DNA of 64,000 nt, taken from NCBI GenBank assembly GCA_016169945.1, contig JADLSH010000324.1, positions 1 to 64,000 of the forward strand. Direction: 5' to 3'. Below the pieces are notes generated by a model. The model searched no databases, was not told the DNA's origin, and saw nothing but the letters and a program-made list of their open reading frames with translations. The translations under genes and the position numbers were made by a program. This DNA is from Trachythela sp. YZ-2020. Taxonomy: Eukaryota > Cnidaria > Anthozoa > Malacalcyonacea > Clavulariidae. Below are positions 37,603 to 48,352 of the stretch, piece by piece (position 1 is the stretch's first letter; every line of letters starts with the position of its first letter).

Positions 37603-39149
37603 ATGGCACATTTTAACCAGCCATCCCACACAGCGAGTGACGCACTTGCTATTAGTGGAATGCGCAGCCGTCTGGACGCTACAATCCCAGTGCCAACAAA
37701 GGCTGCACAGAATATTTGTTTACCTGCCAAGCAACGACGTCTTTCAAGACCAAATAACGCGGAAGAACTGCGTCTTAAACGCCGCAGACGTAATAAAAAG
37801 TTGCGAGAAAAAAATCGCAAAGAGTCTAGAAGTGCCAAACAAAGGCGAATAAAAGAGAAATTAAGGAATCAGATCGAGAACGAGCTCAAAGCCACAACCC
37901 GTACAGCAGCATCTCAACTACGGTCCAGGGCAAACTATTATTGGAGAAAGTGGAAAGAAGAAAGATCCTTGCGTACGACTAGCTGTGTGTAAGTATCTAT
38001 AGGAATTGTATATATTGGTTAATACTGTACAGGATAAACATTAAACAAGTCAGTTGGGCGGTCTGTAGCTGGATGGCTTTCATGTTTAACACTGTTTTTT
38101 ACAGTATAAATTGTTAGCAAATAATTACTTTGTACTTTAATTTAATACAAGCTTTTAATACTATATAATGCTTATTATAAACCAGGAGCGATGGGGTAGC
38201 TGAAGCCATCATAATACTGTAAAAGTGCAGAAACGTTTGTAAGATCTGGTGATAATTTCCCCCCCCCCAAAAGGCCCCTGATTTGCCTGCCTACTATCAG
38301 TCCTCCTGGCTTAGCATTTATAGGCTATTTTACCCCTGGGTATATTTGGTATAAATGTTATAATTACCTGAAAAATATCTATTTCTTTTGTATTGAAATG
38401 CTATGATTGAATTGTCCAAGAATGACCCATCAGACACCAGGGGCCATTAGGGGGGTGATGCCCCACAATAATTTCTCAAATCCTTTATGATACCTGACTC
38501 ACTTTGTAACAAAGCTGTATTAATTATTTGAAAAAGCCTTGATAGGTTACAATTTAGGCAGATTTGCATGGTATTTAAGCAAAAAGGTTTAGGATCGCAA
38601 CCCCAATATTTCACAAACTGTCCACCCCTAATATTTCACGAAGTGTCCAATACTGCCTTTACTCAGTCACATACAGTGCTCTCTCAATCCTGGTGCATCT
38701 GGGCGCATTGCCAGCTATGATGGGCAGAATGGGCTAACAATAAGAGACATTATGGCAGATAGTTTTGTTAACCAATTAACTGGCAGTACTCTACCAGTGA
38801 CGACTAAAATTGTCTGGTATTAGACAAAATAAAGTACTACAGTAGTTCGCATTGGGTTTATAATTATAATTCCTTTTTAAGGATATTGTTTAATTTAGTT
38901 TGTAATTAGTGGTAAATATTATATCTGTTTTTATATTTTGTAGATCTGCTTTCCATGAAATTGAGCTGGCTAATTTGAAGGAATTTTCAGAAAATAAAGG
39001 TGACAACATAATCGGAGAAGGAACATTTGGTATCTGCGCGAAAAAATATTACCGAGGGTTTGTGGTTGCTGTGAAGCAGTTTAAAGGCAAAACTAGCAGA
39101 GCTGATATCGAACAAGAAGCCGTGATGATCAAGTCATTTGATCACCAAT
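37603..39149 (+). CDS. Kinase unit 1: basic N-terminal exon and kinase N-lobe exon
   Basis: Exon 1 (37603-37988) starts at ATG with MAHFNQPSHTASDALAI and encodes a strongly basic segment (LRLKRRRRNKKLREKNRK, SRSAKQRRIKEKLRNQ) predicted to be helical, then RANYYWRKWKEER. It ends at GT|GTAAGT in phase 2. Exon 2 (38944-39149) follows a TTTGTAG acceptor, joins in phase, and encodes the kinase N-lobe: glycine loop GEGTFG, VAVKQF with the ATP-binding Lys, and the helix-C Glu in EQEAVMIKSFDH. Its GTATGA donor is in phase with the catalytic exon at 46851. Spliced to that exon it gives a protein of roughly 380 residues. This is the only unit with what looks like the original start codon. The basic region resembles a DNA- or RNA-binding helix but is not a clear bZIP, as no leucine heptads follow. 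Confidence 0.7.
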
Positions 39150-39827
39150 GTATGAAAATGTTTATAATTTTGATAATATTGAGTTTTAATATATTACTAT
39201 ATATCATATGATGGAATTCTTATTGTGTAGTAATACATTGCACAGCTTGAAAGCTCATCAGTATTAATTAGTAATTGGACATGGTACATTAGTTAAATGT
39301 GCATAAAGAGAACTTTAATTAAGGCACAATGATTTTACACTTTGATGTATTAGACATGTTTAACATTTTTATGTTAGACAGCCTAGAGTAAAATAATAAA
39401 GCAGGGTGCACCGGGGTGCGTTGTGCCTTAATGGGTTAAGGTGGTCCCCGGATCTGCTCTTCAGATCGATACATGTAGCGTCATTTTGTGATATATAGTT
39501 TTCGCCTATGTCTGTATGTTTAGTCGTATTTATTTTACTATATACAGGGTTCTCCGCAGTAATGTGAGCAGGGCAGGTAAAAGAGGTGTCTGAACAGGAT
39601 CCCGGCATGATCCCCCGGAAAATTTTGAAATCTGAAGTCTCTGAAATTCCATTTTCGGGATTTTGAGGGAAGATATAAGCTTTCATAGGTTTCAAAATAT
39701 ATCATAACAATAAAACGTCATATCAATTATAAAACACAACACTGTTTTACACAAAACTGTGTTTACAACAAAAAGCTACTACACAAACTCTAAGATTTTT
39801 TTGCACTTCACTTGGTTGAACTAGAAT

Positions 39828-40260
39828 ACTGGGTTTGGTGGATAATCCAAGTGAGTAGATATACACACAATTTAAGAGCTAACCAGGAACGGTTGCGAAA
39901 AATGCAACACTAGGTCCTCTCGCAGGAATTGAACCCACGGCCCTGCGATTCCGGTGCAGCGCTCTAACCAACTGAGCTACAGAGGTCAGTTGCTGAGCTG
40001 TAACCGTAAGTTATGTAGATATAGGTTAAAAAATTGAAGTTTACCTTATCACAACCCGCACACCCGATAACCTATATATACAGAACTTACGGTTGGAACT
40101 GGCCTCTGTAGTTCAGTTGGTTAGAGCGCTGCACCGGAATCGCAGGGCCGTGGGTTCAATTCCTGCCAGAGGACCTAGTGTTGCATTTTTCGCAACCGTT
40201 CCTGGTTAGGTCTTAAATTGTGTATATATCTACTCACTTGGATTATCCACCAAACCCAGT
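39828..40260. mobile_element. 433-bp palindrome with two opposed tRNA-like sequences, copy 1
   Basis: The element begins ACTGGGTTTGGTGGATAATC and ends with its complement, with arms of about 175 bp. Each arm carries a tRNA-like sequence: minus strand 39915-39987 and plus strand 40101-40173. They have a good A box (TAGTTCAGTTGG), a B box (GGTTCAATTCC), a nearly complete acceptor stem and a T-arm. The anticodon loop reads CCGGAAT, without the usual U33, so decoding function is doubtful. The centre carries GTAACCGTAAGTT and its complement. This is either a foldback element that captured a tRNA gene or a head-to-head tRNA-SINE dimer. Confidence 0.75.
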
Positions 40261-40890
40261 ACACAAACTCTAGGAGTCTCGGAGCGGTAAACAATAGTTG
40301 TGGAAACAGTACATTTTTACCGGTTACCACCTGATAAGGAGAACCCTGTGTATACATTCTTGTGCAGTCTCACTGTTAGTCTATGGTGTGAAAAGATTAA
40401 CCCATTAGCTGTCGATGTGCCCGGAGTTAAATATCATCTTGCATTGGACACAGTTAAATGCTTGTAAGGTAGGTCATCTAAAAAAGATGGCCTTTAAAGG
40501 GGTGGGCCATGCAAAAAATATTAGCAAAAGGAGATGGGCCACATCAAAACTGTACAATGTCTGTTACAAAAATGTCACCCTGAAAAATATCATTATTTAC
40601 GGGTGGACCAATGGGAAAATGTTGAGTTTGAAGGGGTGGACCATGCAAAAGATTTGAGACAGCTCAAGAAATTCCAGCCATCAACCCTCCCCTCTCCCAG
40701 ATAGATAACAAATGATCCCTTTGATACCGGTACTATTACTGTAATATGCAAATATACTGTGCTTAAAATCTGTTCCTGATTTTATTATATGTTTTCTTTA
40801 AATAAGGTCTACCTTTTCTATTTGGTGTCCATGTTCAATCCAAACCATATGCATTGGTTACTGAATTCCATGGAATTGGTGGTGAATTCC

Positions 40891-42367
40891 AGCCGTCTGG
40901 ACGCTACAATCCCAGTGCCAACAAAGGCTGCACAGAATATTTGTTTACCTGCCAAGCAACGACGTCTTTCAAGACCAAATAACGCGGAAGAACTGCGTCT
41001 TAAACGCCGCAGACGTAATAAAAAGTTGCGAGAAAAAAATCGCAAAGAGTCTAGAAGTGCCAAACAAAGGCGAATAAAAGAGAAATTAAGGAATCAGATC
41101 GAGAACGAGCTCAAAGCCACAACCCGTACAGCAGCATCTCAACTACGGTCCAGGGCAAACTATTATTGGAGAAAGTGGAAAGAAGAAAGATCCTTGCGTA
41201 CGACTAGCTGTGTGTAAGTATCTATAGGAATTGTATATATTGGTTACTGTACAGGATAAACAAGTCAGTTGGGCGGTCTGAAGCTGGATGGCTTTCATGT
41301 TTAACACTGTTTTTTACAGTATAAATTGTTAGCAAATAATTACTTTGTACTTTAATTTAATACAAGCTTTTAATACTATATAATGCTTATTATAAACCAG
41401 GAGCGATGGGGTAGCTGAAGCCATCATAATACTGTAAAAGTGCAGAAACGTTTGTAAGATTTGGTGATAATTCTCCCCCCCCCCCCAAAATGCCCCTGAT
41501 TTGCCGGCCTACTATCAGTCCCCTGGCTTAGCATTTATAGGCTATTTTACCCCTGGGTATATTTGGTATAAATGTTATAATTACCTGAAAAATATCTATT
41601 TCTTTTGTATTGAAATGCTATGATTGAATTGTCCAAGAATGACCCATCAGACACCAGGGGCCATTAGGGGGGTGATGCCCCCCACAATAATTTCTCAAAT
41701 CCTTTATGATACCTGACTCACTTTGTAACAAAGCTGTATTAATTATTTGAAAAAGCCTTGATAGGTTACAATTTAGGCAGATTTGCATGGTATTTAAGCA
41801 AAAGGTTTAGGATCGCAACCCCAATATTTCACAAACTGTCCACCCATAATATTTCACGAAGTGTCCAATACTGCCTTTACTCAGTCACATACAGTGCTCT
41901 CTCAATCCTGGTGCATCTGGGCGCATTGCCAGCTATGATGGGCAGAATGGGCTAACAATAAGAGACATTATGGCAGATAGTTTTGTTAACCAATTAACTG
42001 GCAGTACTCTACCAGTGACGACTAAAATTGTCTGGTATTAGACAAAATAAAGTACTACAGTAGTTCGCATTGGGTTTATAATTATAATTCCTTTTTAAGG
42101 ATATTGTTTAATTTAGTTTGTAATTAGTGGTAAATATTATATCTGTTTTTATATTTTGTAGATCTGCTTTCCATGAAATTGAGCTGGCTAATTTGAAGGA
42201 ATTTTCAGAAAATAAAGGTGACAACATAATCGGAGAAGGAACATTTGGTATCTGCGCGAAAAAATATTACCGAGGGTTTGTGGTTGCTGTGAAGCAGTTT
42301 AAAGGCAAAACTAGCAGAGCTGATATCGAACAAGAAGCCGTGATGATCAAGTCATTTGATCACCAAT
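40891..42367 (+). pseudogene. Kinase unit 2: duplicated exons 1 and 2
   Basis: The second copy of the basic exon (40891-41213) and the N-lobe exon (42162-42367) is nearly identical to unit 1, with both splice sites kept. The first 63 bp of unit-1 exon 1, including the start codon, are absent. In their place lies the first 78 bp of the catalytic exon (40807-40884, with its own AAG acceptor) and a short GTGAATTCC bridge. A reading frame starting at an ATG in that foreign piece (40789 or 40831) runs on into the basic exon. The unit may be a set of alternative exons or simply debris of duplication. Confidence 0.7.
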
Positions 42368-43044
42368 GTATGAAAATGTTTATAATTTTGATAATATTGA
42401 GTTTTAATATATTACTATATATCATATGATGGAATTCTTATTGTGTAGTAATACATTGCACAGCTTGAAAGCTCATCAGTATTAATTAGTAATTGGACAT
42501 GGTACATTAGTTAAATGTGCATAAAGAGAACTTTAATTAAGGCACAATGATTTTACACTTTGATGTATTAGACATGTTTAACATTTTTATGTTAGACAGC
42601 CTAGAGTAAAATAATAAAGCAGGGTGCACTGTGGTGCGTTGTGCCTTAATGGGTTAAGGTGGTCCCCGGATCTGCTCTTCAGATCGATACATGTAGCGTC
42701 ATTTTGTGATATATAGTTTTCGCCTATGTCTGTATGTTTAGTCGTATTTATTTTACTATATACAGGGTTCTCCGCAGTAATGTGAGCAGGGCAGGTAAAA
42801 GAGGTGTCTGAACAGGATCCCGGCATGATCCCCCGGAAAATTTTGAAATCTGAAGTCTCTGAAATTCCATTTTCAGGATTTTGAGGAAGATATAAGCTTT
42901 CATAGGTTTCAAAATATATCATAACAATAAAACGTCATATCAATTATAAAACACAACACTGTTTTACACAAAACTGTGTTTACAACAAAAAGCTACTACA
43001 CAAACTCTAAGATTTTTTTGCACTTCACTTGGTTGAACTAGAAT

Positions 43045-43477
43045 ACTGGGTTTGGTGGATAATCCAAGTGAGTAGATATACACACAATTTAAGAGCTAAC
43101 CAGGAACGGTTGCGAAAAATGCAACACTAGGTCCTCTCGCAGGAATTGAACCCACGGCCCTGCGATTGCGGTGCAGCGCTCTAACCAACTGAGCTACAGA
43201 GGTCAGTTGCTGAGCTGTAACCGTAAGTTATGTAGATATAGGTTAAAAAATTGAAGTTTACCTTATCACAACCCGCACACCCGATAACCTATATATACAG
43301 AACTTACGGTTGGAACTGGCCTCTGTAGTTCAGTTGGTTAGAGCGCTGCACCGGAATCGCAGGGCCGTGGGTTCAATTCCTGCCAGAGGACCTAGTGTTG
43401 CATTTTTCGCAACCGTTCCTGGTTAGGTCTTAAATTGTGTATATATCTACTCACTTGGATTATCCACCAAACCCAGT
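43045..43477. mobile_element. tRNA-like palindrome, copy 2
   Basis: Same 433-bp structure as copy 1. The minus-strand tRNA-like arm carries one substitution next to the anticodon loop (GATTGCGG instead of GATTCCGG), while the plus-strand arm is unchanged. Confidence 0.75.
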
Positions 43478-43707
43478 ACACAAACTCTAGGAGTCTCGGA
43501 GCGGTAAACAATAGTTGTGGAAACAGTAAATTTTTACCGGTTACCACCTGATAAGGAGAACCCTGTGTATACATTCTTGTGCAGTCTCACTGTTAGTCTA
43601 TGGTGTGAAAAGATTAACCCATTAAAGAAATTCCAGCCATCAACCCTATGTTCAATCCAAACCATATGCATTGGTTACTGAATTCCATGGAATTGGTGGT
43701 GAATTCC

Positions 43708-45188
43708 AGCCGTCTGGACGCTACAATCCCAGTGCCAACAAAGGCTGCACAGAATATTTGTTTACCTGCCAAGCAACGACGTCTTTCAAGACCAAATAAC
43801 GCGGAAGAACTGCGTCTTAAACGCCGCAGACGTAATAAAAAGTTGCGAGAAAAAAATCGCAAAGAGTCTAGAAGTGCCAAACAAAGGCGAATAAAAGAGA
43901 AATTAAGGAATCAGATCGAGAACGAGCTCAAAGCCACAACCCGTACAGCAGCATCTCAACTACGGTCCAGGGCAAACTATTATTGGAGAAAGTGGAAAGA
44001 AGAAAGATCCTTGCGTACGACTAGCTGTGTGTAAGTATCTATAGGAATTGTATATATTGGTTACTGTACAGGATAAACAAGTCAGTTGGGCGGTCTGAAG
44101 CTGGATGGCTTTCATGTTTAACACTGTTTTTTACAGTATAAATTGTTAGCAAATAATTACTTTGTACTTTAATTTAATACAAGCTTTTAATACTATATAA
44201 TGCTTATTATAAACCAGGAGCGATGGGGTAGCTGAAGCCATCATAATACTGTAAAAGTGCAGAAACGTTTGTAAGATTTGGTGATAATTCTCCCCCCCCC
44301 CAAAATGCCCCTGATTTGCCTGCCTACTATCAGTCCCCCCCCCTGGCTTAGCATTTATAGGCTATTTTACCCCTGGGTATATTTGGTATAAATGTTATAA
44401 TTACCTGAAAAATATCTATTTCTTTTGTATTGAAATGCTATGATTGAATTGTCCAAGAATGACCCATCAGACACCAGGGGCCATTAGGGGGGTGATGCCC
44501 CCCACAATAATTTCTCAAATCCTTTATGATACCTGACTCACTTTGTAACAAAGCTGTATTAATTATTTGAAAAAGCCTTGATAGGTTACAATTTAGGCAG
44601 ATTTGCATGGTATTTAAGCAAAAAGGTTTAGGATCGCAACCCCAATATTTCACAAACTGTCCACCCCTAATATTTCACGAAGTGTCCAATACTGCCTTTA
44701 CTCAGTCACATACAGTGCTCTCTCAATCCTGGTGCATCTGGGCGCATTGCCAGCTATGATGGGCAGAATGGGCTAACAATAAGAGACATTATGGCAGATA
44801 GTTTTGTTAACCAATTAACTGGCAGTACTCTACCAGTGACGACTAAAATTGTCTGGTATTAGACAAAATAAAGTACTACAGTAGTTCGCATTGGGTTTAT
44901 AATTATAATTCCTTTTTAAGGATATTGTTTAATTTAGTTTGTAATTAGTGGTAAATATTATATCTGTTTTTATATTTTGTAGATCTGCTTTCCATGAAAT
45001 TGAGCTGGCTAATTTGAAGGAATTTTCAGAAAATAAAGGTGACAACATAATCGGAGAAGGAACATTTGGTATCTGCGCGAAAAAATATTACCGAGGGTTT
45101 GTGGTTGCTGTGAAGCAGTTTAAAGGCAAAACTAGCAGAGCTGATATCGAACAAGAAGCCGTGATGATCAAGTCATTTGATCACCAAT
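43708..45188 (+). pseudogene. Kinase unit 3: duplicated exons 1 and 2, next to the catalytic exon
   Basis: The third copy of the basic exon (43708-44030) and the N-lobe exon (44983-45188) has intact splice sites and is the one closest to the catalytic exon at 46851. Its first exon again begins at the catalytic-exon junction instead of the native start. Here the upstream piece is shortened, beginning ATGTTCAATCCAAACC at 43648 with the AAG acceptor deleted. A frame from 43648 (MFNPNHMHW, then basic region) is open through the exon, so a chimeric N-terminus is possible. Whether it is ever transcribed as a first exon is unknown. Confidence 0.65.
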
Positions 45189-45871
45189 GTATGAAAATGT
45201 TTATAATTTTGATAATATTGAGTTTTAATATATTACTATATATCATATGATGGAATTCTTATGATGAAATGTAGTAATACATTGCACAGCTTGAAAGCTC
45301 ATCAGTATTAATTAGTAATTGGACATGGTACATTAGTTAAATGTGCATAAAGAGAACTTTAATTAAGGCACAATGATTTTACACTTTGATGTATTAGACA
45401 TGTTTAACATTTTTATGTTAGACAGCCTAGAGTAAAATAATAAAGCAGGGTTCACCGGGGTGCGTTGTGCCTTAATGGGTTAAGGTGGTCCCCGGATCTG
45501 CTCTTCAGATCGATACATGTAGCGTCATTTTGTGATATATAGTTTTCGCCTATGTCTGTATGTTTAGTCGTATTTATTTTACTATATACAGGGTTCTCCG
45601 CAGTAATGTGAGCAGGGCAGGTAAAAGAGGTGTCTGAACAGGATCCCGGCATGATCCCCCGGAAAATTTTGAAATCTGAAGTCTCTGAAATTCCATTTTC
45701 GGGATTTTGAGGGAAGATATAAGCTTTCATAGGTTTCAAAATATATCATAACAATAAAACGTCATATCAATTATAAAACACAACACTGTTTTACACAAAA
45801 CTGTGTTTACAACAAAAAGCTACTACACAAACTCTAAGATTTTTTTGCACCTCACTTGGTTGAACTAGAAT

Positions 45872-46304
45872 ACTGGGTTTGGTGGATAATCCAAGTGAGT
45901 AGATATACACACAATTTAAGAGCTAACCAGGAACGGTTGCGAAAAATGCAACACTAGGTCCTCTCGCAGGAATTGAACCCACGGCCCTGCGATTCCGGTG
46001 CAGCGCTCTAACCAACTGAGCTACAGAGGTCAGTTGCTGAGCTGTAACCGTAAGTTATGTAGATATAGGTTAAAAAATTGAAGTTTACCTTATCACAACC
46101 CGCACACCCGATAACCTATATATACAGAACTTACGGTTGGAACTGGCCTCTGTAGTTCAGTTGGTTAGAGCGCTGCACCGGAATCGCAGGGCCGTGGGTT
46201 CAATTCCTGCCAGAGGACCTAGTGTTGCATTTTTCGCAACCGTTCCTGGTTAGGTCTTAAATTGTGTATATATCTACTCACTTGGATTATCCACCAAACC
46301 CAGT
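45872..46304. mobile_element. tRNA-like palindrome, copy 3
   Basis: Same 433-bp structure as copy 1, in the intron directly before the catalytic kinase exon, so any transcript of unit 3 would contain the hairpin. Confidence 0.75.
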
Positions 46305-46850
46305 ACACAAACTCTAGGAGTCTCGGAGCGGTAAACAATAGTTGTGGAAACAATAAATTTTTACCGGTTACCACCTGATAAGGAGAACCCTGTGTATACA
46401 TTCTTGTGCAGTCTCACTGTTAGTCTATGGTGTGAAAAGATTAACCCATTAGCTGTCGATGTGCCCGGAGTTAAATATCATCTTGCATTGGACACAGTTA
46501 AATGCTTGTAAGGTAGGTCATCTAAAAAAGATGGCCTTTAAAGGGGTGGGCCATGCAAAAAATATTAGCAAAAGGAGATGGGCCACATCAAAACTGTACA
46601 ATGTCTGTTACAAAAATGTCACCCTGAAAAATATCATTATTTACGGGTGGACCAATGGGAAAATGTTGAGTTTGAAGGGGTGGACCATGCAAAAGATTTG
46701 AGACAGCTCAAGAAATTCCAGCCATCAACCCTCCCCTCTCCCAGATAGATAACAAATGATCCCTTTGATACCGGTACTATTACTGTAATATGCAAATATA
46801 CTGTGCTTAAAATCTGTTCCTGATTTTATTATATGTTTTCTTTAAATAAG

Positions 46851-47410
46851 GTCTACCTTTTCTATTTGGTGTCCATGTTCAATCCAAACCATATGCATTG
46901 GTTACTGAATTCCGTGGAATTGGTGGACAATGTGTTACCATTGGTCATGCAGCAAAGAACCTCTCTCTGGAAATTATGGAATGGGCATTCATACTGGAGA
47001 AATGTGCCGGTGCTCTTGCTCATATTCACGAAAAAGGTTTTATTCATTGTGATATTAAACATAATAATATTATTTTGCACAACAGCACAGGCATTCGTGA
47101 ACCAGTAATAATTGATTTTGGGCAAATGAAAAAAGCCGAAAATGTAAAACTTTATAAGCTGAACTCGAAGGAGCAAGATCGCTATATAAAATTTTATAAA
47201 CATATAGCACCAGAAATAATTTGGGGAAGAAGTACAGCATCCCCAGCAAGCGACATCTACTCATTCGGCCAAATAATTTCTCTGGTTGTTTATTACACTA
47301 AATCGACTGGTCTGCAAAAAATAGCCAAGAAATGTATCAATGGAACACCTGAAAGACGACCTAAAGCTGTTGGTGTAGCTTTAGAACTTAACGAACTTTA
47401 TAAAAATTGA
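46851..47410 (+). CDS. Protein kinase catalytic exon (C-lobe)
   Basis: The exon follows a TTTAAATAAG acceptor and opens in phase with the N-lobe exons as LPFLFGV then KPYALVTEF (hinge). It then carries FIHCDIKHNNI, an HxD catalytic loop with Cys in place of Arg, and IIDFGQ (DFG), then HIAPEI (APE-like), ASDIYSFGQII, and a C-terminal RRPKAVGVALELNEL. The stop is at 47408-47410. AATAAA signals occur at 47673 and 47731. All expected eukaryotic kinase landmarks are present once joined to exon 2, so the product is probably a functional Ser/Thr-type or TKL-like kinase. HCD instead of HRD means activation-loop phosphorylation may not control it as in RD kinases. Only one complete copy of this exon exists. 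The earlier units keep only its first 78 bp or less. Confidence 0.85.
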
Positions 47411-48352
47411 GCACATAGGCTACTGTATATACACTAGAGCACTGATCCAATAACTAAAATATACATATGTCATAGCTTGCCATCTCGATATTATAGAGTT
47501 TGTAGTAACTCGTTGCATTAATTTATGTTTGTCGGTGGGTTTTACGATAAATGAAAAACTCGTTTGTGCCTAACAGTAATACACTGTACATGCACGTCAT
47601 TCTACCAACAAAATTATACATCTTAAATGTCTATGAATATTTCAAGTTTTAGGCTAATGTCTTCTGCTAACGAATAAATGAAATACTTAGTTATTAAACA
47701 CCCACTAGATATTTTTAGGATTTTTCGGTAAATAAAATGTGTGGTGCAAAAACGACTGTTTCGCCCAATATCAGGGCTCATCAGCATGCCTATGACACAC
47801 ATAAAAAACCACACCGCACACGGCAGGCTTGTGATTCCGACATGGACAGCCTTTGAAAGGCCGAAAAAGAGCAAACTGGTTTTAAGGCGCCAGCACCCGC
47901 CTTTCACACCTTGCTCTGGAGCCAAAGGAGTTTGGTTGGACATGGTGACTATATGGGACACTTTGTAGATGTGAAATTGCTCAATTTGTCACACCATCCC
48001 AGTCTATTCCAACCCTTTATCCCTCCCCTCCCTAGTTCCTAATACACTCCATGTTTACTCAACGAAGTATTATGTTTTTCTCCAGCTCTTTAAGTTTGGC
48101 AATCTATTGAGGCTTTATGGATGTTTTTGTATTACATGAACATGTTATTCGTTTAATCTAGTGTTTGGATAATGTATAGTTTTAGTATTTGGAGAAGGAT
48201 AGAAGAAGTTTGAAAAGACAAACTGGTATTAATTACTGTACTACCGCATAATGGATAGACACGATTTTAGTTAAAGAACTTATTCGTTTATTTTATATTA
48301 TCTAGTACTAGTACTATTATTAATGTACTCTAATGTACACCAATAAAATCAA
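47411..48352. other. Convergent 3' region between kinase and transposase genes
   Basis: The kinase gene ends at 47410 going right and the transposase gene ends at 48353 going left. Polyadenylation hexamers for the kinase are at 47673 and 47731 (AATAAA, plus strand) and for the transposase at 48287-48292 (TTTATT, minus-strand AATAAA). A stretch of about 250 bp (47740-47990) looks like a short interspersed element and includes the hammerhead-like core described separately. No real coding frame. Confidence 0.5.
47740..47830 (-). ncRNA. Hammerhead-like ribozyme core (candidate)
   Basis: On the minus strand the sequence reads CTGATGAG, CCC, a 7-nt loop TGATATT, GGG, CGAAAC (47758-47784). This is the full conserved hammerhead core: the CUGAUGA box, a closed stem II and the GAAA box. 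A UC dinucleotide preceded by GUGUG lies just upstream (GTGTGTCATAGGCATG) and could provide a cleavage site with a weak 3-bp stem III, but stem I is poor. Hammerheads are known in metazoan Penelope-like elements and small retroelements. The core is exact, activity is uncertain. Confidence 0.4.

Larger units (their letters stand above)
37666..46910 (+). repeat. Tandem triplication of the kinase exon 1-2 segment
   Basis: Three direct repeats begin at the AGCCGTCTGGACGC landmark (37666, 40891, 43708). The spacings are 3225 and 2817 bp, and the third runs about 3.2 kb into the catalytic exon. Unit 2 is short because two internal segments are missing near 43620-43650, where units 1 and 3 carry GCTGTCGATGTGCCCGG and following sequence. 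Each unit holds the two kinase exons, TTAACCCATTA-like repeat debris and one 433-bp tRNA-like palindrome. Copies differ mostly in poly-C length (near 38265, 41475, 44293), which points to recent duplication or an assembly artefact. Confidence 0.9.

Noticed and set aside
37506..37838. Minus-strand 110-codon frame (and its copies near 40818 and 43614) rich in Arg/Leu
   Set aside because: It is the antisense shadow of the basic kinase exon, and its copies recur exactly with that exon.
39369..39695. Minus-strand 95-111-codon frames in the kinase introns, present in all three units
   Set aside because: Their lengths change with single-base differences between units, they cover MITE debris, and no domain is recognisable.
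40101..40173. Functional tRNA gene
   Set aside because: The promoter boxes and T-arm are good, but the anticodon loop CCGGAAT lacks U33, the anticodon stem and acceptor end have mismatches, and it exists only in a palindromic mobile unit.
47623..47961. 112-codon minus-strand frame and 75-codon plus-strand frame at 47741-47968
   Set aside because: They overlap each other in the kinase 3' region, show no domain, and coincide with a short repeat element carrying the hammerhead-like core.
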